From an uncultured Megasphaera sp. (GTDB taxonomy: Bacteria; Bacillota; Negativicutes; Veillonellales; Megasphaeraceae): a stretch of DNA of 64,000 nucleotides. The notes under the pieces were generated by a model. The model was not told where the DNA came from and made no database searches. It saw nothing but the letters and a program-made list of their open reading frames with translations. The stretch is taken from positions 16,878-80,877 of the forward strand of contig USGG01000002.1 of the NCBI GenBank assembly GCA_900554215.1, read 5' to 3'. Position numbers and translations under genes: made by a program. This document shows positions 53,040-61,100 of the stretch, in pieces. Numbering within the stretch: position 1 is the stretch's first letter; each line of letters opens with the position of its first letter.

Positions 53040-53489
53040 ATGAGACAAAAAAAGATTTTTGGATTCGATTATACCGACAACGAGTACGTGAAGCTGTTCA
53101 TGTACTTGCTCGTCGGCGGTTCGGCGGCCTTGTTTGAATGGGTTATGTTTTACGTGCTGTTTCAGACGCTGAGGGGACTGAGCGTATTTGCCTATCAGAC
53201 GCAGGCTGTCCTGACGGCGACGGCGACGGCCTTCGCCTTGTCTACTTTATATCATTATATATTATGCAACCGCTTCGTCTTTGACAGCGGCAGCCGCTAC
53301 AAGAAGGGGGCGGAAATTTCTCTGGTGTTTTTGGTCAGCGCCATTGGACTGGGATGGAACCTGCTGCTCATGTGGCTGTTTACATCGCCGTCTCTTCTGG
53401 GGCTGCCTCCCATGGTTTCCAAAATCATGGCCAGCGCCATTGTAACGGTGTGGAATTACGTATCGCGCAAGAAATGGATATTTTCATAA
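53040..53489 (+). CDS. GtrA-like membrane protein
   Basis: This 149-residue protein has four hydrophobic segments and the GtrA pattern: KLFMYLLVGGSAALFEWVMF, then ALSTLYHYILCNRFVFDS and the end NYVSRKKWIFS. GtrA proteins help flip polyprenyl-linked sugars for cell-surface glycosylation. The next gene begins 17 bases later but is unrelated in function, so co-transcription is probably incidental. Confidence 0.9.
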   Translation: MRQKKIFGFDYTDNEYVKLFMYLLVGGSAALFEWVMFYVLFQTLRGLSVFAYQTQAVLTATATAFALSTLYHYILCNRFVFDSGSRYKKGAEISLVFLVSAIGLGWNLLLMWLFTSPSLLGLPPMVSKIMASAIVTVWNYVSRKKWIFS

Positions 53490-53506
53490 AAAAGGGGCGA
53501 GGGATT

Positions 53507-55051
53507 ATGGAACGAAACGAAAGAGTCATGGAGCTGCTGCGGCAGATGATCGCTATTGACAGCGAAACCGATACGGACAAGGAACGGGATATGGAACGGT
53601 ACCTGCAGAAAACCCTGTCGGAGATGGAACATGTGACGAGCGGCATGATTCACATTCCCGACGACGTGCATGACCGTTCCGTCGTGTACGGCTTTGTGCA
53701 GGGACGCAAAAAGGACACAGTTATCTTCTTAAATCATCACGACGTCGTCGGCGTAGACCCCTACGGCATCCTGCGCGACGAGGCCTTTTCTCCCGACGTG
53801 CTGCTGGATGATTTGCTGAAATATGAGACGAACGAAGAAGTCCTTTGTGATTTGCAGAGCGGCCAATGGCTCGTCGGCCGCGGCTCCTGCGACATGAAGG
53901 GCGGCGCGGCGGCTCAGCTGGCCGTTTTTGAAGCTTATGCAGCCCATCCGGGCGACGCCAGCCTGCTGTACATTTCCCTGCCCGACGAGGAATCCTATTC
54001 GGCGGGGATGCGGGCCGCCGTCACGGTCCTGAAAGAGCTGCGCGCGTCTTACGGCTTGACGTACCGGGTACTGGTCAACAGCGAGCCGAATGAAATGGCC
54101 GACGGCAAGCTCGTGTCGTATACGGGTTCCGTAGGCAAGCTCCTGCCCGTCGTCGTCGTACAGGGGAAATCGGTCCATATCGGAAACTACCGGCAGGGCG
54201 TGAACCCTATCGGCGTCATGTCCCAGATCATCGCCGAAACGGAGGGCGACATGTCCCTGGCCGATTCGTGGGGCGAAGAATCGACGCCGCCGCCGGCATG
54301 GATTTACCTCCGCGACCGCAAGGAGCATTACGACGTGTCGCTGCCTCAGCGGGCCGCGGCCTGCGCTAATTTCATGACCTACCAGAAGACGCCGGAAGAC
54401 GTCATGTACCTGCTGATGAACGCGGCCCGCCACGCCGTAGAAAAGATGCTGAGCCGCGTTAATTCTTCCCAGTCGATGGAAGTCATCAGCGGCGCGGAGC
54501 TGCTCAAGCGGGCCTCGGCCTATCCGGGCTTCGATGTATTTTATGAAAACGTCAAAAACAACTGCTTTGTGGCCCTGCAGAAGGGCGAAAGCACTTACGC
54601 CCAGGAAACGATACGCCTTATCGAAGAAACCATCAATTTTACGGGCATGACGGAGCCCCTCGTAGTCATCGCCTTCGTGCCGCCCTACTATCCGGAGGCG
54701 GACAGCACCATGCTGCAGGACGAACGGTTCGACGGCTTGCTGCGGGAAATCGGCGGGATGACGGATATTACCTTCAAGCACTATTTCAACGGCATATCGG
54801 ACTGCAGCTACTGCTGCGTCGCCCCCGATTTGAACGAATATATACTGGAAGACAACCTGCTCCTGTGGGGCAAGGCCTACAGCTTCGACTTCTCGGCCAT
54901 GGCGGAAATGCAGATTCCCTTCATCCTCCTGGGCCCGTGGGGAAAAGATCTGCACGAACGGACGGAACGCGTCCACATCGGCAGCGTGTCGAAGGAACTG
55001 CCGGCGATGTTGGATGCGATTATAGAATACGTAGGAAACACGGCGGAATAA
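53507..55051 (+). CDS. RocB-like M20-family peptidase
   Basis: I start at ATG 53507, where the family sequence begins behind AGGGGCGAGGG (514 residues). The metal-site regions are present: FLNHHDVVGVDPYG, GRGSCDMKGGAAAQLAVF and ISLPDEESYSAGM. VLVNSEPNEMADGKLVSYTG and GKSVHIGNYRQGVNPI are characteristic of the RocB arginine-utilisation group within M20/M25/M40. The precise substrate of RocB is unknown. The upstream frame overlapping gtrA is not used. A terminator follows at 55112. Confidence 0.86.
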   Translation: MERNERVMELLRQMIAIDSETDTDKERDMERYLQKTLSEMEHVTSGMIHIPDDVHDRSVVYGFVQGRKKDTVIFLNHHDVVGVDPYGILRDEAFSPDVLLDDLLKYETNEEVLCDLQSGQWLVGRGSCDMKGGAAAQLAVFEAYAAHPGDASLLYISLPDEESYSAGMRAAVTVLKELRASYGLTYRVLVNSEPNEMADGKLVSYTGSVGKLLPVVVVQGKSVHIGNYRQGVNPIGVMSQIIAETEGDMSLADSWGEESTPPPAWIYLRDRKEHYDVSLPQRAAACANFMTYQKTPEDVMYLLMNAARHAVEKMLSRVNSSQSMEVISGAELLKRASAYPGFDVFYENVKNNCFVALQKGESTYAQETIRLIEETINFTGMTEPLVVIAFVPPYYPEADSTMLQDERFDGLLREIGGMTDITFKHYFNGISDCSYCCVAPDLNEYILEDNLLLWGKAYSFDFSAMAEMQIPFILLGPWGKDLHERTERVHIGSVSKELPAMLDAIIEYVGNTAE

Positions 55052-55111
55052 GGGTATTGTATTTCTGACATAATGCGGCGAAAAAAGTTGCGAATTATTC
55101 TTGCTTATATA

Positions 55112-55153
55112 GGGTAAAGCAGGCCTTTCCTCTTGCCAAAAGGCCTGTTTTAC
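55112..55153 (+). terminator. Terminator of the rocB-like gene
   Basis: The arms GTAAAGCAGGCCTTT and AAAAGGCCTGTTTTAC pair with one mismatch around CCTCTTGCC. The second arm overlaps the -35/-10 spacer of the SRP RNA promoter. Confidence 0.8.
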
Positions 55154-55161
55154 GCTATAAT
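55133..55161 (+). promoter_or_regulatory. Promoter of the SRP RNA gene
   Basis: TTGCCA (55133-55138), exactly 17 bases, then TATAAT (55156-55161). It is nested in the loop and 3' arm of the preceding terminator. Confidence 0.75.
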
Positions 55162-55181
55162 AACATAGCTAACTTAATAAA

Positions 55182-55322
55182 AGTATTGGTGCGTGGTAAT
55201 CCGCCGGGGCTTGTGCAATGGAAACCTATGAACCTTGTCAGGTCCGAGAGGAAGCAGCAATAAGTAGTCATTTTCATGTGCCACGAGGAAACCTGGCGGG
55301 TTATCATACACGAATACTTTTT
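55182..55322 (+). ncRNA. ffs: Signal recognition particle RNA (small bacterial type)
   Basis: The apical domain signature GTCAGGTCCGAGAGGAAGCA is present at about 55238-55257, with the CATGTGCCACGAGGAAACCTG return strand. The ends pair over a long stem (AGTATT ... TGCGTG ... TAATCCGCC with GGCGGGTTA ... AATACT). A T-run follows. It binds Ffh and FtsY to target membrane proteins. At about 140 bases it is longer than E. coli 4.5S but has no room for a full Alu domain. The position directly upstream of dnaX is typical. Confidence 0.93.
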
Positions 55323-55376
55323 GGTTGGTAGAAGCAGCGGTTAGCTGCTTTTTTTCATATCTGGAGAGGACGAGAC

Positions 55377-57374
55377 ATGGCATATATCGCATTATACCGT
55401 AAATGGCGGCCCAAAAGCTTTGAAGACGTCGTCGGCCAGTCCCATATTACGGAAACGCTGCAAAAAGCTATCGATACGGATAAAGTGGCGCATGCCTACT
55501 TATTTTCCGGTCCCAGGGGGACGGGCAAGACCAGTACGGCTAAAATCTTCGCCCGGGCCATGAACTGCGTCCACGGCCCGACGTCTCATCCCTGCAACGA
55601 ATGCGAAATATGCCGCCATATCCTGAGCGGCGAGTCGATGGACGTCGTGGAAATCGACGCCGCGTCCAACCGCAGCATCGAGGATATCCGGACGCTGCGG
55701 GAAACGATTAAATTTATGCCTGCTGAAGGCCATAAAAAGATATACATCATCGACGAAGTGCACATGCTGACGACGGAAGCCTTCAACGCCCTGCTGAAAA
55801 CGCTGGAAGAGCCGCCGGCCCACGTCATATTCATTTTGGCGACGACGGAGCCGGAACGGATTCCCATGACGATATTGTCACGGTGCCAGCGGTATGAATT
55901 CCGCCGTATTACCAGTACCGACATCGCCGCCCGGCTGATGTACGTGGCGGAGCAGGAGCACATCGGCCTGACGAAGGGAGCCGCTCATATTCTGGCCGTC
56001 CAGGCCGACGGCGGCATGCGCGATGCCCTGAGCATGCTGGATCAGTGCGCCGGCAACGCTGACGGGCAAATCGACGAGGGACTCGTGCGGGATTTGCTGG
56101 GACTCATCGGCCGGGACTGGCTGTTTTCCCTGTCCGACGCCGTGTTTCAGGGGCGGGGAAGCGTCGTCATCAAAGCGGTGGACGACGTAATCCGCATGGG
56201 CAAGGAGCCGCAGATCATCCTGACGGAGCTGGTGGAACATCTGCGGGCTATCATGCTGTACCAGGCCGATCCCCATACGGATACGCTGGCTGCTTACGCC
56301 GATTCGCTGCCCCAGCTGGCAAAGCAGGCCGAGAGCGTAGCGGCGGAGCAGGTCTTTGCCGTATTGAACGGCCTGCAGCAGGCCATGCTGACGGCGAAGA
56401 ATTCACCTGTGCCGCGGGTTGCCGTGGAAATGGGGCTCCTCATGGCCAGCCGGCCCATGCCTGCGGCAGGAGCCGATTTGCCAGTGGGGCAGAGCGCTGT
56501 TATCCCCGATGGGATACTGGATCGCTTGCTGAAGCTGGAGCAGGCCGTCTTTCACGGCAGCGCTGCCCTTGGGAAGAGCGAGGCGGCGAAGAGAAAGGAA
56601 TATATTCCCCTGCCGGACGAAGACGAGCTGCCCGGCGTCATGGACGAAGAATCCGTGCCGTTTCCCGACGACGAATATACGGCGCCGCAGGAGCATACCG
56701 CGCCTTTCGTACAGGAGCGGCAGTCGCCTAAGCCTGTTCGGGGCGCTGTTACTGAGCCGGAACGGCGGCAGGAACGGCCGCAGTCCCCTGCGCCGGCGGC
56801 AGCACAGACTGCAGCGCCTTCTCCTTCCGGCGCGTCTTCCGTCGTGCCGTCGGCGGAATACCAGCAAGTTTGGCAGCAGGTGTGCGATATTCTGGGCAAG
56901 AAGCTGAAAAAGCCCGGCGTGCAGTCCTGCGTCCGGACAGGCCGCGTCCTCTATATCGGCGGAGGCGAGGCTGCCGTAGCGTATAAGACGCCCTTCCTCG
57001 TCAAGCGAGCCAATCGGGAAGATTATTTCCGGTTTGTCGACGAGGCGCTGGAAATGGTTCTCGGCGGCTCTTGTCACATGAAGGGATTCTTGGAAGGCTC
57101 GCCCGACGTGGCCGAATACGAAAAAAAAAATGCTGAATCAGGTATAACCAGTCGTCCTGCAGAAGAACAGCCTCTTCCGCAGGAAGAGGCGCAGCCCGAG
57201 GCGGCCGCCGGCGTTTCTGCCGAGGCCTCCCTTCCGCAGCCGCCTGTTTCGGAAGAACCGCCGTCTTTGCGGCCGGTACTGCCGGAAGAGATGACCGCTG
57301 CGGACCGGGCTTTGCTGGAACCGTTGCTCAAAACGGTAGGAGACTGTAATATATACATAGAAGATAAACCATAA
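55377..57374 (+). CDS. dnaX: DNA polymerase III subunits gamma and tau
   Basis: This 665-residue clamp-loader ATPase has Walker A GPRGTGKTSTAKIFARAM, zinc ligands CNECEICRHI and an upstream Cys, Walker B IYIIDEVHMLT, and the SRC box TILSRCQRYEFRR. A long Pro/Ala/Glu-rich linker at about 400-490 precedes the C-terminal part. A run of ten A's (57121-57130) falls at residue 582. Slippage by one base in either direction reaches a stop within two to six codons and would give a shorter gamma-like product. It is followed by ybaB and recR. Confidence 0.96.
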   Translation: MAYIALYRKWRPKSFEDVVGQSHITETLQKAIDTDKVAHAYLFSGPRGTGKTSTAKIFARAMNCVHGPTSHPCNECEICRHILSGESMDVVEIDAASNRSIEDIRTLRETIKFMPAEGHKKIYIIDEVHMLTTEAFNALLKTLEEPPAHVIFILATTEPERIPMTILSRCQRYEFRRITSTDIAARLMYVAEQEHIGLTKGAAHILAVQADGGMRDALSMLDQCAGNADGQIDEGLVRDLLGLIGRDWLFSLSDAVFQGRGSVVIKAVDDVIRMGKEPQIILTELVEHLRAIMLYQADPHTDTLAAYADSLPQLAKQAESVAAEQVFAVLNGLQQAMLTAKNSPVPRVAVEMGLLMASRPMPAAGADLPVGQSAVIPDGILDRLLKLEQAVFHGSAALGKSEAAKRKEYIPLPDEDELPGVMDEESVPFPDDEYTAPQEHTAPFVQERQSPKPVRGAVTEPERRQERPQSPAPAAAQTAAPSPSGASSVVPSAEYQQVWQQVCDILGKKLKKPGVQSCVRTGRVLYIGGGEAAVAYKTPFLVKRANREDYFRFVDEALEMVLGGSCHMKGFLEGSPDVAEYEKKNAESGITSRPAEEQPLPQEEAQPEAAAGVSAEASLPQPPVSEEPPSLRPVLPEEMTAADRALLEPLLKTVGDCNIYIEDKP

Positions 57375-57398
57375 TTTCAAAATCAGGAGGAATTACAA

Positions 57399-57716
57399 AT
57401 GTTTGGTGGAAATATGCAAGGCATGATGAAGAAAGTACAGAAGATGCAGAAGGAAATGAAGAAGCTTCAGGACGATTTGAAAAAACGCACTGTAGAAGCG
57501 ACGGTCGGCGGCGGCGTGCTGACCTTGGTCATGAACGGCGAAAAGAACGTCGAAAGCGTCCATATCGACCCGAGCATTATCGACCCGGAAGATTCGGAAA
57601 TGCTGGAAGACCTCATTGTTGCGGCTGTCAACGAAGCCAATAAGAAGGTCGATGAAATGATGGCGCAGGAAATGAGCAAGATTACCGGCGGCATGCACTT
57701 GCCGGGGATGTTCTGA
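57399..57716 (+). CDS. Nucleoid-associated protein YbaB/EbfC
   Basis: This 105-residue protein has the family pattern MQGMMKKVQKMQKEMKKLQDDL, then VEATVGGGVLTLVMNGEKNVESVHID and LIVAAVNEANKKVDEMMAQEM. It binds DNA as a dimer. It lies between dnaX and recR, as in most bacteria, and its last base is shared with the recR start. Confidence 0.96.
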   Translation: MFGGNMQGMMKKVQKMQKEMKKLQDDLKKRTVEATVGGGVLTLVMNGEKNVESVHIDPSIIDPEDSEMLEDLIVAAVNEANKKVDEMMAQEMSKITGGMHLPGMF

Positions 57717-58306
57717 TGGATACGCCCTTAGACCGGCTGACGGAGCAGTTTCGCCGCCTGCCGGGCATCGGCATCAAGACGGCCCGCAAGCTGGCCTATT
57801 ACATGGTCCAGCAGCCGCAGGAGCAGGTCGACGCCTTTATCAGCGCTGTCCGCAGCGCAAAGGAAACCATGTGCTTCTGCTCGGTCTGTTTTAATTTAGC
57901 TTCTCAGGACCCCTGCCCGATTTGCAGCGACGAAACGCGGGACCGCTCGACGATCTGCGTCGTCGAAACACCGCAGGACGTCATGGCTATCGAGCGCAGC
58001 GGCGATTACCGCGGGCTGTATCACGTGCTCCACGGCGCCCTGTCGCCCCTGGACGGCGTCGGCGTCGACGATTTGCGCATTAAGGAGTTGCTGCAGCGCC
58101 TGAGCGATACGGACGTCAAGGAAATCATCATCGCGACGGACCCCGACGTAGAAGGCGAAGCGACTGCCTTGTACCTGGCCCGCCTCCTGAAGACGGCGGG
58201 AATAAAGGTGACGCGCATCGCCAGAGGCCTTCCCATGGGCGGCGACATCGAGTATGCCGACGAGGCGACCCTAGCCGGCGCCGTGGCGAACCGTCAGGAA
58301 ATGTGA
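57716..58306 (+). CDS. recR: Recombination protein RecR
   Basis: This 196-residue protein has the N-terminal helix-hairpin-helix RLPGIGIKTARKLAYYM, the C4 zinc finger CFCSVCFNLASQDPCPIC, and the TOPRIM domain (TICVVETPQDVMAIERSGDY; IIATDPDVEGEATALYLARLL). It acts with RecF and RecO in gap repair. It overlaps ybaB by one base and is followed by the bofA-like gene after 11 bases. Confidence 0.97.
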   Translation: MDTPLDRLTEQFRRLPGIGIKTARKLAYYMVQQPQEQVDAFISAVRSAKETMCFCSVCFNLASQDPCPICSDETRDRSTICVVETPQDVMAIERSGDYRGLYHVLHGALSPLDGVGVDDLRIKELLQRLSDTDVKEIIIATDPDVEGEATALYLARLLKTAGIKVTRIARGLPMGGDIEYADEATLAGAVANRQEM

Positions 58307-58317
58307 GGTAGGAACTG

Positions 58318-58563
58318 ATGGACCTTATGTGGATTGCTATAGGCGTCGCAGCCTTATTTCTGCTGAATAAGCTGATTTTGGCTCCCTTCCGCAAGCTCAT
58401 CGTCAATATTGCCGTGGGCTTGCTTGCCTTATATCTCATTAATTCTTACGGATATATGATTGGGTTGGAAGCTGTGCCTATTACGATTGTGACCGGCATT
58501 ATCATCGGCATTCTTGGATTGCCCGGCGTAGTGCTGGTAACGCTGTATTATACAATGTTTTAA
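58318..58563 (+). CDS. BofA-like small membrane protein
   Basis: This 81-residue protein is nearly all hydrophobic, with two or three membrane segments: ALFLLNKLILAPFRKLIVNI, and GLEAVPITIVTGIIIGILGLPG. This matches the BofA family. In Bacillus BofA inhibits SpoIVFB during sporulation and its gene also follows recR. In a non-sporulating Negativicute the role would be different or lost. The gene is close behind recR, so co-transcribed. Confidence 0.8.
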   Translation: MDLMWIAIGVAALFLLNKLILAPFRKLIVNIAVGLLALYLINSYGYMIGLEAVPITIVTGIIIGILGLPGVVLVTLYYTMF

Positions 58564-58584
58564 TATAAATGGAGATGGCCTGCA

Positions 58585-59691
58585 GTGAATGTAAAAAAAT
58601 GGATCGCCATAGCCCTTGCCGCCGCGATGACGGCTGCCGTGCTTTCGGGCTGCGGCAGCAGCGTTTCAACGGAAACGGAGACCGTTTCCAAAACGGAACA
58701 TCCCGTCGCCCTGACGCTGGACGCGAATATTACGGCCCTTCATATGACGACGATCGTTCCTAAGCTTTCTGGTAAAATCGTATCGGCTCCGCTGACAAAG
58801 GGGCAGGAAATACAATCCGGCGAAATCGTCGTCCAAATCGATACGGCCCCGTATGAGCAGAGCGTCAGCGCGGCCGAATCGGAGCTGATTGCGGCGACGT
58901 CTGCCGCAGCTGCGGCGCCGGCCTATACGCCCTCGGCCGGCGACAGCCAGCGCCGGGTGGAACTGAAAGCCTGGTACGACATGGGAGCCTTATCCCGCGT
59001 CGAATACAATCAAATGATGTCGCAGACGGCGGCTCCTCAGGCCAGCGCTCCTTCCGTAGACAGCGGGCGCATCGCCCAGCTGCAGCAAAATCTGCAGGCT
59101 GCCCGCGATATGCTGAGCAACGCTACGATCTATTCGCCGATTAACGGCCGCATTACGGCTGTAGCGGAAAACCCGTCTGTAGCTGTCGCCGGAAACGTGC
59201 TGGCTACGATTCAGCAGATGACGCCGCTGGTGGCGACCTTCGCCGTGCCGGAGATGTACGTGCAGGCCCTGCAGGCCGCTAAACAGGCCGGTACGCTGCA
59301 AGTATCGGTCATCGCGCCGTCGGGCGAATCGCAGGCCGGCGAGCTGACCTATTTGGCGACGGAGAAAGACCCGTCGACAGGGGCGTATACGGCGAAAATA
59401 ACCTTTAACAACGACAAGGATTTATTTTTGCCCGGTGAATTTTATCATATCCGCATATCGACGCCGCAGGAAGTATCGCAGATTACCGTGCCGAAGACGG
59501 CTGTGCGGACTAAGGACAGCGGCGATTTCGTCTATATCGTCAATGAAAACGGGCTGGCCGACGCCCGGTCTGTTTTGACCGGCGACGAAGAAGAAGGCCG
59601 CGTCGTCATTTTAGACGGACTGAAGGAAGGGGACAAGGTCATCGTCGATCCGCCCGATTCGTTGGAAATCGGCATGAAAGTAAATTCGTAA
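58585..59691 (+). CDS. Efflux pump periplasmic adaptor lipoprotein (HlyD/RND type)
   Basis: This 368-residue protein starts with GTG at 58585. It has a lipobox VLSGC (Cys 23). The biotinyl-lipoyl-like hybrid region appears as VPKLSGKIVSAPLTKGQEIQSGEIVVQID and returns as NATIYSPINGRITAVAENPS; a short helical hairpin and a beta-barrel (LPGEFYHIRI, ITVPKTAVRT) follow. Adaptors link an inner-membrane pump to an outer-membrane channel, but no pump or channel gene is next to it. The Ala/Pro-rich insertion at about 110-125 and 150-160 is unusual. Confidence 0.85.
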   Translation: MNVKKWIAIALAAAMTAAVLSGCGSSVSTETETVSKTEHPVALTLDANITALHMTTIVPKLSGKIVSAPLTKGQEIQSGEIVVQIDTAPYEQSVSAAESELIAATSAAAAAPAYTPSAGDSQRRVELKAWYDMGALSRVEYNQMMSQTAAPQASAPSVDSGRIAQLQQNLQAARDMLSNATIYSPINGRITAVAENPSVAVAGNVLATIQQMTPLVATFAVPEMYVQALQAAKQAGTLQVSVIAPSGESQAGELTYLATEKDPSTGAYTAKITFNNDKDLFLPGEFYHIRISTPQEVSQITVPKTAVRTKDSGDFVYIVNENGLADARSVLTGDEEEGRVVILDGLKEGDKVIVDPPDSLEIGMKVNS

Positions 59692-59717
59692 GCCTAAGGG
59701 GGAACAGGTGAGGCGCA

Positions 59718-60470
59718 ATGAAGGAAGAAGGAATGGAACGACACAATAGCTTATTGAAGTCGCTCGAAAAAAGTTTAGACGTCCTCGATATCTTTGTCGA
59801 GTGCAATACGGGGATGAATTTGAAGGATATCGCCGCCCGCACGAATCTGAACACGTCCACGGCCTTTCGTATCGTCAATACGCTGGAACGCCGTCAGTAT
59901 TTGACGCGCGACGACATATCGAAGCAGTACCGGCTGGGACCGAGAGCGCTGGCGCTGGGGTATTCTTCCCACTGGACGGAAAACGTCATGACGCTGGTTA
60001 AGCCCTATTTGCGGCGGCTCCAGCAGATGTTCAACGAAACGGCCAGCGTATACATCGCCGAAGGGGACAGCCGCATTTGTCTGGACCACGTGGAAAGTAC
60101 CCACTCGCTGCGCCGGGTCATTCCCATAGGCGAGTCTCTGCCGCTGTATAAAGGCGCTGCCGGTAAGGTGCTGCTGGCCTGGGCTCCCAAGGAAGAGCGC
60201 AACCGCATGATCGTCCAGTACGGCCATTTATCGGAAGAGGAGTTTGCCTCTATCCGGCACAACGGCTACGCCATTACGCAGGATGAAAGCGAGCACGGCC
60301 TCTTTGCCTTGTCGGTGCCGATCTTCAATTTTGAAGAGCAGGTTATCGCCTCGCTGACTATTGCCGGGCCGACGATGCGGTTTTACGATTCTATCCGGCA
60401 GAAAATGCTCTTTACCATGAGCCAATATGCCTATGAAATTTCCTATTCCTTAGGATACAGGAAAAAGTGA
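59718..60470 (+). CDS. IclR-family transcriptional regulator
   Basis: This 250-residue protein has the N-terminal winged helix (KSLDVLDIFVECNTGMNLKD; TNLNTSTAFRIVNTLERRQY) and the effector domain (ICLDHVESTHSLRRVIPIGE, LYKGAAGKVLLAWAP, GYAITQDESEHGLFALSVPI). IclR proteins sense small acids or aromatic compounds. ATG 59718 and the Met five codons on (59733) are both possible starts. It overlaps the next gene by 4 bases. No obvious target lies nearby. Confidence 0.92.
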   Translation: MKEEGMERHNSLLKSLEKSLDVLDIFVECNTGMNLKDIAARTNLNTSTAFRIVNTLERRQYLTRDDISKQYRLGPRALALGYSSHWTENVMTLVKPYLRRLQQMFNETASVYIAEGDSRICLDHVESTHSLRRVIPIGESLPLYKGAAGKVLLAWAPKEERNRMIVQYGHLSEEEFASIRHNGYAITQDESEHGLFALSVPIFNFEEQVIASLTIAGPTMRFYDSIRQKMLFTMSQYAYEISYSLGYRKK

Positions 60471-61078
60471 CGGCCTATACGATTTGGACTAAAGCAGAAT
60501 ATCAGGAGCGGGCCAGCGTCGTAGCGCCGAAACTGCTGGGCCAGTATTTAATTCACTGCACGGCGGAGACGACCTATATCGGCCGCATCGTGGAGACGGA
60601 GGCCTACGGCGGCTCGTACCGCCGCATGGCCGACGACGGGGCCCACAGCTTCCGCGGGCTGACGAAACGGACCGAGCCTATGTTTTGCGCCGGCGGCCTT
60701 TCTTACGTATATCTTATCTACGGCATGTATCACTGCGTGAACATCGTTACCGGACCGGAAGGCTCGGGACAGGCCGTCCTCATACGGGCCGTCGAGCCCG
60801 TAGCCGGTATAGAACATATGTTGGAAAACCGCCGCATGCAGGCCGTAAAGCCGGCAATCAGCAACGGCCCGGGCAAGCTGTGCCGGGCCATGGATATTAC
60901 GCTGGCTCAGAACCGATTGGATTTGTGCGGCTCCGAGCTGTATATCGCCCGTCCTGCAGAGCAGCCGCGGTTTGCCGTCGTGCGCACGACGCGGATCAAC
61001 ATCGACTACGCCGTCAAGGGAAAACAATTTCCCTGGCGTTTTTATATAAAAGATAATCCATACGTTTCTATGCGATAA
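60467..61078 (+). CDS. DNA-3-methyladenine glycosylase, AAG/MPG type
   Basis: This 203-residue enzyme starts with GTG at 60467 inside the iclR stop. It has APKLLGQYLIH, the catalytic IGRIVETEAYGG, AHSFRGLTKRTEPMF, YVYLIYGMYHCVNIV and NGPGKLCRAMDIT, all typical of the mammalian-type alkyladenine glycosylase. It excises 3-methyladenine, hypoxanthine and ethenoadenine. The overlap with a regulator gene suggests translational coupling only. Confidence 0.93.
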   Translation: MTAYTIWTKAEYQERASVVAPKLLGQYLIHCTAETTYIGRIVETEAYGGSYRRMADDGAHSFRGLTKRTEPMFCAGGLSYVYLIYGMYHCVNIVTGPEGSGQAVLIRAVEPVAGIEHMLENRRMQAVKPAISNGPGKLCRAMDITLAQNRLDLCGSELYIARPAEQPRFAVVRTTRINIDYAVKGKQFPWRFYIKDNPYVSMR

Positions 61079-61100
61079 GAGATAGATAGGGGGAATTACT

